A DNA stretch of 64,000 nucleotides, from the NCBI RefSeq assembly GCF_900174585.1, contig NZ_FWPT01000002.1, positions 372,001 to 436,000 on the forward strand, read 5' to 3'. Position 1 is the first letter of the stretch. Each line of letters opens with the position of its first letter. The stretch is from Parendozoicomonas haliclonae (lineage in GTDB: Bacteria > Pseudomonadota > Gammaproteobacteria > Pseudomonadales > Endozoicomonadaceae). Positions 18,863 through 27,158 of this stretch are shown here, piece after piece. The translations under genes and the position numbers were made by a program. The notes under the pieces are model-generated. The model was not told where the DNA came from. It was given only the letters and a program-made list of their open reading frames with translations, and made no database searches.

Positions 18863-19053
18863 CGTAGTTCCCTGGCCTGTACGCCAGCTCAGTAACGTCC
18901 CTGAGGCTTTGATTACATACCCAGGTGGCTCCTAGTGGATGTCAGGCGTGCATGCCCGCCTCGAGCGGGAAGCCCAAGGCATCTCAGCAGCCACCACCTT
19001 GAAAGCAACGCTTTCAAGGGCCACGCCGGGCAGCGGCAGGGTGGGGGACTACT
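18863..19053 (+). ncRNA. ssrS: 6S RNA
   Basis: Regulatory RNA that mimics an open promoter and binds sigma-70 RNA polymerase. It is placed by position directly after zapA and by structure. The 5' arm GTAGTTCCC (18864-18872) can pair with GGGGACTAC near 19044-19052 to form the closing stem. The conserved GTCCCTGAG segment occurs at about 18898-18906. The hairpin CCTTGAAAG...CTTTCAAGG near 18998-19019 corresponds to the CCUUGAA/UUCAAGG stem of E. coli 6S. The length of about 190 nt is right. Ends are approximate. Unusually, ygfA does not follow it. Confidence 0.85.
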
Positions 19054-19098
19054 TCTTTTCTTTCCCGTTTTTTCTTATTTCACGACCATCGTCAGTGG

Positions 19099-19590
19099 TC
19101 AGTGTTTCACCAGAATTTCAGCAAAAGCCTTACGGTATTCCCGCTTACTTCTTCTGGCCTTTATAAGAAACGGCGCCAGCAGCATGTCGTCATCCAGAAC
19201 ATGGCGGATGAAAGCATTCTTCATATAGAACATATCACCACGGACACACTCTCCGGATTCGAGCTTCACCTGCAACTTTTGGCAAAGCCTGAAGAAATCG
19301 ACGTGCTCGGCCATATGATGTTCGCTGTCTGGAAAATCCAGGATCCGCATTAAAGCATCTTCCACCAGTGCATGCTTATCAGCTTCAATCATAAACTTGT
19401 CGAAGTGTTTGAGGATCTCTTCCTGGCAGGCACTGCCGCACTCACACAAACGGTGCAGATGGTTAATTTGCATAATCAACTCTTCATGCTGCTCATCCAG
19501 AACATCAATTCCGAGTCTCATGTCTTCTGATAGGTGAAGAAGTTCTCTGACTTCCTGAACACCCGCCTCCATGGCTGGATCTTCACTCAT
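19099..19590 (-). CDS. Bacteriohemerythrin-like protein
   Basis: Non-heme di-iron, oxygen-binding fold of 163 residues. The ligand pattern is complete: IDVLDEQHEELI (His near 36), KHALVED (His and Glu, four apart, near 73-77), EHHMAEH (His pair, four apart, near 91-95), and HVLDDDMLLAPF (His and Asp near 134-139). No signal peptide or other domain. Likely roles are oxygen or redox sensing or iron storage; none can be fixed from sequence. It lies just after 6S RNA on the opposite strand and is divergent from the kinase gene. Confidence 0.85.
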   Translation of the reverse strand: MSEDPAMEAGVQEVRELLHLSEDMRLGIDVLDEQHEELIMQINHLHRLCECGSACQEEILKHFDKFMIEADKHALVEDALMRILDFPDSEHHMAEHVDFFRLCQKLQVKLESGECVRGDMFYMKNAFIRHVLDDDMLLAPFLIKARRSKREYRKAFAEILVKH

Positions 19591-19874
19591 AGCGCTTCAA
19601 CTTCCCAGATGCTACAGAGGTACGCTCTCTGTCGTGCGGTGGTTAACCGGCTGAGTATCACTCCATTCGGTAAAATTACCTATGACGCCAATCAAAACTC
19701 CCATCCAACAAAAGCTAATCAATTTCTCCCTTACAAAAAAGGTGAACCAGATCACATATTAAGGTGGGTTCTCAATGAACAGTGTCAGCGCAGCTGACAT
19801 CAGAGTCAGGAACCATAACGGCGCTGGAGAATCAAAAGGAGAAGCCACTCTCAGAGCCAGCAAAGGATTGCAGC

Positions 19875-20957
19875 ATGATGGTTCAGCGTCACAGCACCGG
19901 TGAGACCAGCCCCACAACAGGGCAAAAAACCTGTTCAAACTCCTTCAAGACACCGAAAAAAGGCGCTCTTGAGCTGGTTGTTGAAGGTTATTTTAAAGAT
20001 CACCCAGTTACTCTTCTGGCTCAACCTCAACAATGGCTTATTTTACGGGATGCCGGTAAAGAGATTGGCCTGTCGCAATCCCAGCGCCGTGACACCATTC
20101 ACTATGCCTGCCACGAAGCACCGGTTTTAAGAAATTTGGGCAGAGGCAGCTTTGCCAACGTTCAGCAGATTCCATCACGGCAGGTATCCGGCACCACGCT
20201 CGCACTGAAAACCTCACAACGAGACGACAGCAGGCCTGTTATTTTTTGGGGATCGCTGAAAGAGGCTCGTTTGGGTATTCGTCTTGACCACCTTAACTTA
20301 GTTAAAGTTTTCGGCTATGAAGCCAATAACTCGTCGGTCAAACTGGTGATGGCCTTTTATCCACAGAGTCTGGATACCTTATTAAAAACCGGACGACTAG
20401 ATGCAGATACTCGACAATCCATCGCCAGTGATACGATGGAAGGACTGCTCTTTCTTCATAGCATGAATATTCTTCATAACGACCTGAAGCCTGCCAATAT
20501 TCTTATTGATCGTAATGGTGTTGCCTGTCTGGCAGATCTTGGTATGTGCTGCGCAGTGGATAAACCCGATTCCATTGCTCAGGCAATACACTATATGGCG
20601 CCGGAGCTTTCTTTTCCGAAGACAGGATCACAACAGCCCGGCGAAACCCCAGGTGCCCACAACCCGCATTCGATCACTTCTGATATCTTCGGTCTGGGCT
20701 TTGTTCTGGCCTGTGTGTACGGAAACTTCAGCTATCTGAAGGCCTGGGCAATCAATCCCTACTCAGGCGAACTGGTTATCCTTCTCCCCTTGCCGGAAGC
20801 TCTGCCAAGATCTGATCGTCAGGGGCAAGCTGTCGCCCAAAACCTGATAATTCCGGCACTGCACCCGGCCCCAAAAGCCAGACCGCAATCTGTGCTCATC
20901 ATGAAGGCTGTTTTTGGGTATATCTATCCGCCTGAATCGGCAAAGAAGCAGCAGTAA
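19875..20957 (+). CDS. Eukaryotic-like (Hanks-type) serine/threonine protein kinase
   Basis: Protein kinase-like protein. The ATG at 19875 is chosen because AAAGGA lies seven bases upstream; a GTG at 19782 would add 31 residues. From the ATG it has 360 residues. Kinase subdomains in order: glycine loop LGRGSFANV (about 94-102), ALKT with the ATP lysine, catalytic loop ILHNDLKPANIL (about 199-210, HxDxKxxN intact), DLG in place of DFG, YMAPEL (APE motif) and SDIFGLGFVL. The HND rather than HRD loop marks a non-RD kinase. No membrane segment or PASTA-type sensor domain; N-terminal ~90 residues are low-conservation and Ser/Thr-rich. It may be a signalling kinase or a host-directed effector. Confidence 0.82.
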   Translation: MMVQRHSTGETSPTTGQKTCSNSFKTPKKGALELVVEGYFKDHPVTLLAQPQQWLILRDAGKEIGLSQSQRRDTIHYACHEAPVLRNLGRGSFANVQQIPSRQVSGTTLALKTSQRDDSRPVIFWGSLKEARLGIRLDHLNLVKVFGYEANNSSVKLVMAFYPQSLDTLLKTGRLDADTRQSIASDTMEGLLFLHSMNILHNDLKPANILIDRNGVACLADLGMCCAVDKPDSIAQAIHYMAPELSFPKTGSQQPGETPGAHNPHSITSDIFGLGFVLACVYGNFSYLKAWAINPYSGELVILLPLPEALPRSDRQGQAVAQNLIIPALHPAPKARPQSVLIMKAVFGYIYPPESAKKQQ

Positions 20958-20966
20958 ACGAGGGTT

Positions 20967-21007
20967 TTATCCACTTACCCACAAAATCTGTGCATAACCC
21001 TGTGGAA
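20967..21007. other. Cluster of DnaA-box-like sequences
   Basis: TTATCCACT (20967-20975), TTACCCACA (20975-20983), TGTGCATAA (20989-20997, an exact TTATNCACA on the minus strand) and TGTGGAAT at 21001 lie within 41 bp, in the otherwise featureless 200-bp gap between the kinase and ThuA-like genes. Confidence 0.4.
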
Positions 21008-21158
21008 TTGTTTTACAGGCCTTGGCATTTCTGAGAGGAAGTAAAGTCAACTGCATTTTTCAAAAATCAGGACAATTCCCAACGGGTCGGTTCACAGCGA
21101 AAAGTCTCACAAACATTTACGCTGAAAACCGACAAATCATCACGACTATTTCTGACAA

Positions 21159-21995
21159 TCAGTTCTGCAAAAGCCAGTGCATGGCGTTTTCCAGGAAGGT
21201 CTGATAGAGCGGATCATCATAAGCTTCAGCCTGATGCCCCAAGGCTGTGTAAAACACCTTGCCGCCTCCAACAGTATGGTGCCAGACCAACGGGTGATCT
21301 GCTCCCATCTTCAGCGCTTCAGGTACGTCATATTCTTCTTCATCCACACGGATCAGAATATTCGCGCCGTTGTTACGCGGGTTATCCTCAAAGCTGTACC
21401 ACTCTTCATTCCAGGCAACACGCTCAGGCATATGACGGGTGGCAGGGTGCTTGCGATCTTCAACAATCAGGTGAGCATCACGAAACTGCGGGAACATCGG
21501 ATGTGCCGTAAAGCGTGCCTTGATCATCTGCTCCGGGAACCAGCCCCACTTATACTCTGGATTCCCGCCAGTACCGTGAAGTCCCAGGAACTTACCACCT
21601 GCCTCCATATAACTGCGCAGCGCTTTGCGCTGATCGTCCAGCAGCACATCGCCGGTGACATTGTTCCAGACGACAATATCAAACTGCTTTAGCTGCTCAG
21701 GGTTATGCACAGCCCCGTTTTCCGTAATGAAAATATCCCACTCATTCTTCTCGGCGAAGGACTGCAGCAACTTTTCCGCAGCGGGGATAGCTTCCAGATG
21801 GCGGAAGTTATTGGTTTTGGAAAACACCAAAACCTTAACTGTGTCTTTTAACTCTGGCAGCTCCGGTGCAGCAGTTTCATAGACCGGCGTTTTAAACACC
21901 TCATAGCGCCAGAGTTCGTAAAGAACATACCCACCAACAAGCACTGCCAGCAGTGCCAGAACACCAAGACTCCATTTGATCGTTTTCATTATCAT
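21159..21995 (-). CDS. ThuA-like domain protein, membrane anchored
   Basis: 278-residue protein of the ThuA (trehalose-utilisation) fold, related to class I glutamine amidotransferase-like domains. An N-terminal hydrophobic segment (about residues 8-28) probably anchors it to the inner membrane with the domain outside. ThuA features: VKVLVFSKTNNFRHLEAIPAAEKLL near 53-77, FDIVVWNNVTGDVL, GKFLGLHGTGGNPEYKWGWFPEQM, WNEEWYSFEDNPR, and the C-terminal HPLVWHHTVGGGKVFYTALGHQAEAYDDPLY. It is the last gene of a four-gene operon with a GMC oxidoreductase, 24 nt after it. In characterised rhizobial ThuAB the pathway makes 3-keto sugars; a similar role here is an inference. Confidence 0.85.
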   Translation of the reverse strand: MIMKTIKWSLGVLALLAVLVGGYVLYELWRYEVFKTPVYETAAPELPELKDTVKVLVFSKTNNFRHLEAIPAAEKLLQSFAEKNEWDIFITENGAVHNPEQLKQFDIVVWNNVTGDVLLDDQRKALRSYMEAGGKFLGLHGTGGNPEYKWGWFPEQMIKARFTAHPMFPQFRDAHLIVEDRKHPATRHMPERVAWNEEWYSFEDNPRNNGANILIRVDEEEYDVPEALKMGADHPLVWHHTVGGGKVFYTALGHQAEAYDDPLYQTFLENAMHWLLQN

Positions 21996-22019
21996 TGTTT
22001 GGTACGTCTTATTCTTAAG

Positions 22020-23720
22020 TTAAATAACACCAGCTTTGATTTGCTTCACCGCATAATCACAGGCTCTTGCAGTAAGAGCCATGTAAGTCAGCGAAGGATT
22101 TACACACGACGATGACGCCATACAGGCACCATCTGTCACAAACAGGTTGGGAACATCATGGGACTGGTTCCAGCCATTAAGTACCGAGGTATTCGGGTCT
22201 TTCCCCATCCGGGCCGTTCCCATTTCATGAATCGTATGTCCGGGAACACTGAGCTCTGTGTTGGTCATCATATACACGGCACCAGCCGCCCGAAAGATAT
22301 CCACAGCGCTTTGCTCAATATCCCGGGCCATCCGGTGTTCGTTGTCGCCATAGGCCATATCTATATGAAGCTGGGGAATGCCAAAACGGTCAACCTTGCT
22401 TTCATGCAGGGTGACCTTGTTACGGTGATCCGGAAGAGTTTCCCCAAAGATTCCGAGATTCCAGACCCAATAAGGCGACGGCTTACGCAGACTGTCTTTC
22501 AGGCCAGCGCCAAAGCCTTTCTGGTTAAACTGGAAACGCCAGTCAGGACGCACAGCATCGGCCTGAATACCAAACCCACGCAGGTAAGACTCGCCCTTGG
22601 CACCCGGAAGATTTTTATAACGGGGAATATAAGTGCCGGTTGGCCTGAATCCTTCATAGTAGTGATCAAGACGGTCAGCAAAGATACCCACATGCTGGAT
22701 CTTAATATGATCCATCAGATAATGGCCGAGTGTGCCACTGGAATTACCCAGCCCATCAGGGAAATAAGCCGATTGAGAGTTCAGCAGAATCTGGGTTGAA
22801 CCTAACGTGGAAGCACAGAGAAAAACGACTCTGGCCTGAAAAGTAATAACCTCTCTGGTTTCGGCATCAATAACCCGCACCCCGGATACACGGTTGGACT
22901 TTGGATCATACTCCAGTCGTTCCACAACACTGTTGGGCCGCAAGGTCATATTTCCCGTGGCACGGGCAGCGGGGAGTGTCGAACTCTGGGAGCTGAAATA
23001 GCTCCCGGTTGAACAACCCCGGGGACAAGGCCCGCAATAATGACAGGCAGCGCGGCCATTCAGATGCTCTGTCAGAATGGCCGTCCGTCCCATAGTCATG
23101 GTCAGCTCCGGCATATTCTCCTTCAACCGGGCCTTGATCGTCTTTTCCAGCGCATACATGGGCATAGGCTTCTGGAATTCACTATCCGGCAACTCATCCA
23201 GGCCTTCCGCCTGCCCGCTGATTCCGGCAAACAGCTCCACATAGCTATACCAATCTTTCAGGTCGTCATAACGGATTGGCCAATCGGCACCATGGCCGTC
23301 TTCAGCATTAGCTTCAAAATCCTGGGCACTGAAGCGATAGCTCTGCCGTCCCCAAATTAACGACCGTCCACCAACACCATCCGCCCGAATCCAGCTGAAA
23401 GGCTTATCTTCCGGATACTGATAGGGATTCTTGTGGTCATTATTGAAAAAATGTTTGGTCGTCGCATCGAAGGCATAACATTTGCTCTGCACCGGGTATT
23501 CGGATTGATCAGAGCTACGGTCTGCCTTATCACCAAACGGCACCTTCCAGGGAGGTGTATGCTCGCCCACATAATCCAGACCATGCTGAATATCCCGGCC
23601 ACGCTCCAACACCAGAACCTTAAGACCTTTTTCCGTCAGCTCTTTCGCAGCCCAACCACCGGTGATTCCGGAGCCCACGACAATGGCATCGTATTTCTTG
23701 TTTTGATCAGCAATCATCAA
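22020..23720 (-). CDS. GMC-family FAD oxidoreductase (gluconate/sugar dehydrogenase large-subunit type)
   Basis: Flavoprotein dehydrogenase of 566 residues, likely oxidising a sugar or sugar acid. The N-terminal FAD motif is YDAIVVGSGITGGWAAKEL (about residues 10-28). GMC C-terminal active-site segments are HEMGTARMG and SSSCVNPSLTYMALTARACDYA. A Cys cluster CHYCGPCPRGC near 225-235 could hold an iron-sulfur centre, as in some FAD glucose dehydrogenases; this is an inference. It starts 10 nt after the subunit-3 gene. No cytochrome c subunit gene is adjacent, so the electron acceptor is unknown. Confidence 0.88.
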   Translation of the reverse strand: MMIADQNKKYDAIVVGSGITGGWAAKELTEKGLKVLVLERGRDIQHGLDYVGEHTPPWKVPFGDKADRSSDQSEYPVQSKCYAFDATTKHFFNNDHKNPYQYPEDKPFSWIRADGVGGRSLIWGRQSYRFSAQDFEANAEDGHGADWPIRYDDLKDWYSYVELFAGISGQAEGLDELPDSEFQKPMPMYALEKTIKARLKENMPELTMTMGRTAILTEHLNGRAACHYCGPCPRGCSTGSYFSSQSSTLPAARATGNMTLRPNSVVERLEYDPKSNRVSGVRVIDAETREVITFQARVVFLCASTLGSTQILLNSQSAYFPDGLGNSSGTLGHYLMDHIKIQHVGIFADRLDHYYEGFRPTGTYIPRYKNLPGAKGESYLRGFGIQADAVRPDWRFQFNQKGFGAGLKDSLRKPSPYWVWNLGIFGETLPDHRNKVTLHESKVDRFGIPQLHIDMAYGDNEHRMARDIEQSAVDIFRAAGAVYMMTNTELSVPGHTIHEMGTARMGKDPNTSVLNGWNQSHDVPNLFVTDGACMASSSCVNPSLTYMALTARACDYAVKQIKAGVI

Positions 23721-23729
23721 TGGGCATCC

Positions 23730-24353
23730 TTACATCAGACGGATAGTGGACCAGCTGCTTTCATCCGTTCCCAAAGCCAGCTCACCATCAAAGCGGCCAG
23801 GCATTGGGTTATGCCGCAGCACATCTTTGGCCCCGGCTTCAGATGAGAAAAAGCCGAAGATAGTCAGCTCCTTGATCTGGCAGATAAACGGCGCCTGCGG
23901 CACAAAGTCCCGCACGACATTACCAAATGCATACCAGTCCGAATCCGAGGCATCACTCTCAAGCTGCTCCAGCAGATCTTCCCGTTCGCCTTGTGTTAAA
24001 TCCACAAAGGATGTCTTGTGGGTTGCCTGACTCAATATCTCCAGCTGATCCAGGCCTTGAAAAAACACCGCTCGTTCATCGTCAGTCAGCCACTCTGCCA
24101 CCATGTTTTCAAGAAAGGCGGGGACACCGGCATCAATAGCGCCCGGGGTATCGGTACGTGGAAGAATGGTTTCAGCTATAACGGAAACCAGCTTCCGCTG
24201 CTCAACGGTAAACGCCTCGCTCTTGAGTTCCGTGATGGCAGGACCGGACATTAAAGGAGAGGAGTCTTCAGCAAGTAAGCGGGTGACTACAGAGGTTGCA
24301 GCAACGCCACCAGAGAGAGTCAGAGCATTGATAAGAAAACGACGTCTATCCAT
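23730..24353 (-). CDS. Gluconate 2-dehydrogenase subunit 3 family protein, Tat substrate
   Basis: Small subunit that accompanies GMC dehydrogenases and probably carries the folded complex across the membrane. The start is set at the ATG at 24353, where the sequence begins MDRRRFLINALTLSGGVAATS, a twin-arginine-like signal. This ATG overlaps the stop of the upstream membrane-protein gene (TGATG), which supports it. 207 residues. Family features: VEQRKLVSVIAETILPRTDTPGAIDAGVPAFLENMV near 46-81 and a C-terminal GFFSSEAGAKDVLRHNPMPGRFDG. Co-transcribed with the GMC gene. Confidence 0.87.
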   Translation of the reverse strand: MDRRRFLINALTLSGGVAATSVVTRLLAEDSSPLMSGPAITELKSEAFTVEQRKLVSVIAETILPRTDTPGAIDAGVPAFLENMVAEWLTDDERAVFFQGLDQLEILSQATHKTSFVDLTQGEREDLLEQLESDASDSDWYAFGNVVRDFVPQAPFICQIKELTIFGFFSSEAGAKDVLRHNPMPGRFDGELALGTDESSWSTIRLM

Positions 24354-24643
24354 CAGACACCTGCCGTGTTGAGTTGTTTTTTCAGAAGTCGCTGACGCCT
24401 GGAAAAGATCAATATGCCAGGCGCAATGCTGAGAGCCAGAGAAACTGGCGTGAAGTATTCCCACCGGGGCAGATACACAGCAGCCGCCTTAAATGCGGAA
24501 TAGCCCCAATAAAGGAAATCAAACTTAAGCAGATGGTACAGCTCGAAGAACAGCGTACTTATTGGTGTCAGCAGAAGTTGCAGAAAGATAAAGACCCCAC
24601 AACTCCAGATGAGTGCCGCCGGCAGAGGCGCTATTTTTTTCAT
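24353..24643 (-). CDS. Small three-helix membrane protein, function unknown
   Basis: 96 residues with about three predicted membrane segments (residues ~7-28, ~40-57 and ~66-83) and a basic C-terminus (SRRQRLLKKQL). No family recognised. Its stop overlaps the start of the gluconate-dehydrogenase subunit 3 gene, so it is the first gene of the oxidoreductase operon and may anchor the complex or connect it to the respiratory chain. That role is a guess from position. Confidence 0.7.
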   Translation of the reverse strand: MKKIAPLPAALIWSCGVFIFLQLLLTPISTLFFELYHLLKFDFLYWGYSAFKAAAVYLPRWEYFTPVSLALSIAPGILIFSRRQRLLKKQLNTAGV

Positions 24644-24732
24644 TATTATTTTTACATCTGAGTTACGCAGGATAATGCTATCAGCTTATCCTGCGCAGTG
24701 GGAGTTACTCAGATGGAGCTACTCAGATAAAA

Positions 24733-26121
24733 TCAGGCAACAAGCCTTAAACGTGCAGTGAAATGACGTAGGACCGGAGGCTCATAGTCGAAGGTTAATC
24801 CCTTGATCTGATCACGGCGCTGGTAAACAGCAATCAAGGCATCAGCGATATAATCCATATGGTCATTGGTATAGACCCGACGCGGGATGGTCAGGCGCAA
24901 CAACTCCAGTTCAGAGGGTTTCTGCTCCCCCGTCACAGGATCACGCCCCAGCAACAATGAACCAATCTCTACCCCGCGGACACCGGCTTCCAGGTACAAC
25001 TCATTAGCCAGCGCATGAGCCGGGAACTGATCACCCGGAATATGAGGCAGCATCAAGCGTGCATCCACAAACACCGCATGACCGCCGGTCGGATACTGGA
25101 TCGGCACACCAGCTTCCCGCAGACGCTCGCCAAGATAAGCCACCTGACCAATCCGGTAATTCAGAAAATCTTCATCAGTTCCCTCTTCCAGACCGATAGC
25201 CAGAGCTTCCATATCACGACCAGCCAGACCGCCATAAGTCACAAATCCTTCCAGTGGAACACAGCGGGTACGGGCCTCCTGAAACAGTTCCTGATCATCC
25301 TTAAAGCACAGCAGACCTCCGATATTCACCATCGGATCTTTTTTGGCAGACATGGTCAGCATGTCGCCATAGCTGTACATTTCAAAGATGATTTCCTTGA
25401 TCGATTTATCGGCATAACCGGCTTCACGCTGTTTGATAAAAAAGGCGTTTTCACAGAAACGGGCAGAATCAATAACCACAGGAATCCCATGCTGACGGGC
25501 AATGCCGCTGACAGTACGGATGTTTTCCATGGAGATAGGCTGGCCGCCAGAACTGTTGCAGGTGACCGTGATAATAATCGCGGCCACATTCTCTGCACCG
25601 TTTTCAGCAATCGTTTGTTCCAAAGCCGGAATATTAAAATTACCTTTCCAGTCATGGTAAGCCATGGTGTCCAGAGCTGCTGGAGTGAGTACATTAATAG
25701 CCTTGGCACCATTTAACTCGACATGGGCGGCGGTGGTATCAAAGTGATAGTTGGAAATAAACACCGGCTTGTCACTGCCACAGCGCTGAATCAGGCAGGG
25801 GAAAAGTACCTGTTCCGCTCCTCGCCCCTGATGCACCGGAATAGTGTGTTCATAGCCAAACAACTCCTTCACCTTATTCTCTACGTTATAGAAGTTGCGG
25901 CTACCGGCGTAGGATTCATCCCCCATCATCAAACCAGCCCACTGGCGGTCACTCATTGCGCCGGTACCGGAGTCGGTCAGCAAATCGATATAGACATCTT
26001 CACTGCGCAGAAGGAACGGATTATAGCCGGCGTCCTGCAAGGCTTTCTGTCGATCCTCAAGGGTAGTCATGCGGATCGGTTCAACCATTTTTATACGGAA
26101 AGGTTCCGGGATACGTTTCAT
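24733..26121 (-). CDS. tnaA: Tryptophanase (L-tryptophan indole-lyase)
   Basis: PLP enzyme splitting tryptophan to indole, pyruvate and ammonia. 462 residues from the ATG at 26121 (an in-frame GTG at 26130 lies inside the AGGTGAG ribosome site). PLP lysine segment: [16 protein letters not shown]. Three sites separate it from tyrosine phenol-lyase, all of tryptophanase type: FDTT (Asp, not Thr), RGVEIGS (no substrate Arg as in TPL RSMERG) and VLRHFTARL (His, not Phe). Other stretches, such as [19 protein letters not shown], look more TPL-like, so it is a divergent member. No tnaB permease is adjacent. A candidate leader peptide precedes it. Confidence 0.88.
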   Translation of the reverse strand: MKRIPEPFRIKMVEPIRMTTLEDRQKALQDAGYNPFLLRSEDVYIDLLTDSGTGAMSDRQWAGLMMGDESYAGSRNFYNVENKVKELFGYEHTIPVHQGRGAEQVLFPCLIQRCGSDKPVFISNYHFDTTAAHVELNGAKAINVLTPAALDTMAYHDWKGNFNIPALEQTIAENGAENVAAIIITVTCNSSGGQPISMENIRTVSGIARQHGIPVVIDSARFCENAFFIKQREAGYADKSIKEIIFEMYSYGDMLTMSAKKDPMVNIGGLLCFKDDQELFQEARTRCVPLEGFVTYGGLAGRDMEALAIGLEEGTDEDFLNYRIGQVAYLGERLREAGVPIQYPTGGHAVFVDARLMLPHIPGDQFPAHALANELYLEAGVRGVEIGSLLLGRDPVTGEQKPSELELLRLTIPRRVYTNDHMDYIADALIAVYQRRDQIKGLTFDYEPPVLRHFTARLRLVA

Positions 26122-26168
26122 AGCTCTCACCTGAAAATAATCAGTCAGTTAAATCAACAAATTGGTCA

Positions 26169-26184
26169 GGCAGTGATCACTGCC
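26169..26184. repeat. Perfect 16-bp palindrome in the tnaC-tnaA spacer
   Basis: GGCAGTGATCACTGCC, 8+8 bp with no spacer, lies about 50 bp before the tnaA start. It could be a dimeric regulator site or form a hairpin in the leader RNA. Confidence 0.5.
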
Positions 26185-26245
26185 AGGCAGATCAGCATTG
26201 ATTCAATGGGCAAATCAATTGCGTTCTGATTGATTCAGGAGGGCG

Positions 26246-26332
26246 TTAGAAATGAAGCTGAAAGGCGGAGCGGGACTCGTCAATGACAAACCAGCGCACG
26301 CTTCTGTTTTGATCAATTAATAGAGTGCACAT
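26246..26332 (-). CDS. tnaC: Candidate TnaC-like leader peptide
   Basis: 28-codon ORF 124 nt upstream of tnaA, with AGGA six bases before its ATG at 26332 (a second in-frame ATG lies two codons earlier). Residues 13-18 read R-W-F-V-I-D, matching the core of known TnaC peptides (K-W-F-N-I-D in E. coli and Proteus). Trp14 and Asp18 keep the four-residue spacing needed for ribosome stalling. The C-terminus is SAFQLHF then TAA. The proline expected 12 residues after Trp is absent; Leu26 is there instead. In known systems the peptide stalls the ribosome when tryptophan is present and prevents Rho termination. Whether this variant still works is unknown. Confidence 0.6.
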   Translation of the reverse strand: MCTLLIDQNRSVRWFVIDESRSAFQLHF

Positions 26333-26492
26333 AATCATTCCTGATTAAATTCCGATGCTGCCAGTCTTTGGCTCAACAGCAAACAGATTCTGACACAAGT
26401 AAACAGATCAACCAACGGATAACCCGGAATTATCCAGATTTCAGTGTAGAATGAGGATAATCCTTCATAACCAAGAATCGCAGGCTCATGCT

Positions 26493-27104
26493 ATGCCCGC
26501 CTCGAAAACCAGCAAACAACAACTGAGGAAGCAGCTCAGGCACAAACGAAACAGCCTGACATCGGGCCAGCAGCACCAAGCTGCATTAGGTCTGCAAAGG
26601 ATTATATCGGCACAGCCGGCATGGATACGAAGCCAGCATATCGCGGTTTATATCGCCAATGATGGAGAGATTGATCCCATGCCGCTGGTGAAGCAGGCCT
26701 GGAAAGAAGGGAAAACAGTCTACCTGCCGGTGCTGGAACCGTTGCAGTCGGGGAAGTTGCTGTTTCTGCCCTGGAGGCCGGATACGGTACTGGTCAATAA
26801 CCGTTATGGAATTCCGGAGCCCACGCTGAGAAGGCCCTATCGATTCCGTTATCGCCCACGTCCGGCCTGGGCTCTTGATCTTGTTTTACTCCCACTCACC
26901 GGCTTTGACAGCTCCGGCAAACGGATGGGAATGGGAGGTGGCTTCTATGATCGCACCTTCGCTTTTATGAAAAACGCAAATGCCATCAACAAGCCATTCC
27001 TTGCCGGCCTGGCACATGAATGCCAACGGGTCAGCAGGATTCCTACCGACAGCTGGGATATCCCGCTCTCGGCGATTTATTCTGATCTCAACGTCTATCC
27101 ATGA
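26493..27104 (+). CDS. ygfA: 5-formyltetrahydrofolate cyclo-ligase
   Basis: ATP-dependent conversion of 5-formyl-THF to 5,10-methenyl-THF. The start is placed at ATG 26493, giving 203 residues; the 14 upstream in-frame codons look unconserved. Family motifs: QLRKQLRHKRNSLT near 9-22 and the signature LPLTGFDSSGKRMGMGGGFYDRTF. Usually found directly after zapA-ssrS; here it is about 7.4 kb away from ssrS. Confidence 0.93.
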   Translation: MPASKTSKQQLRKQLRHKRNSLTSGQQHQAALGLQRIISAQPAWIRSQHIAVYIANDGEIDPMPLVKQAWKEGKTVYLPVLEPLQSGKLLFLPWRPDTVLVNNRYGIPEPTLRRPYRFRYRPRPAWALDLVLLPLTGFDSSGKRMGMGGGFYDRTFAFMKNANAINKPFLAGLAHECQRVSRIPTDSWDIPLSAIYSDLNVYP

Positions 27105-27128
27105 CTCCCGAAAAAGACAACTCTATTT

Positions 27129-27147
27129 GTGGATATTCCTTATCCAC
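27129..27147. repeat. Hairpin with DnaA-box-like arms after ygfA
   Basis: GTGGATA (27129-27135) and TATCCAC (27141-27147) form a 7-bp inverted repeat with a 5-nt loop, 25 nt after the ygfA stop. No T-tract follows, so a terminator function is doubtful. Confidence 0.35.
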
Positions 27148-27158
27148 CAGGCTCTACG

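Noticed and set aside
19775-19903. Short ORF with a good AAGGTGG ribosome site overlapping the kinase 5' end
   Set aside because: 42 codons of low-complexity polar sequence, out of frame with the kinase and with no motif. Could hint at a 5' frameshift in the kinase gene, but the kinase domain itself is intact.
24733-26121. Tyrosine phenol-lyase
   Set aside because: Overall similarity is mixed, but the three diagnostic sites (FDTT Asp, no Arg in RGVEIGS, His in RHFTA) are of tryptophanase type.
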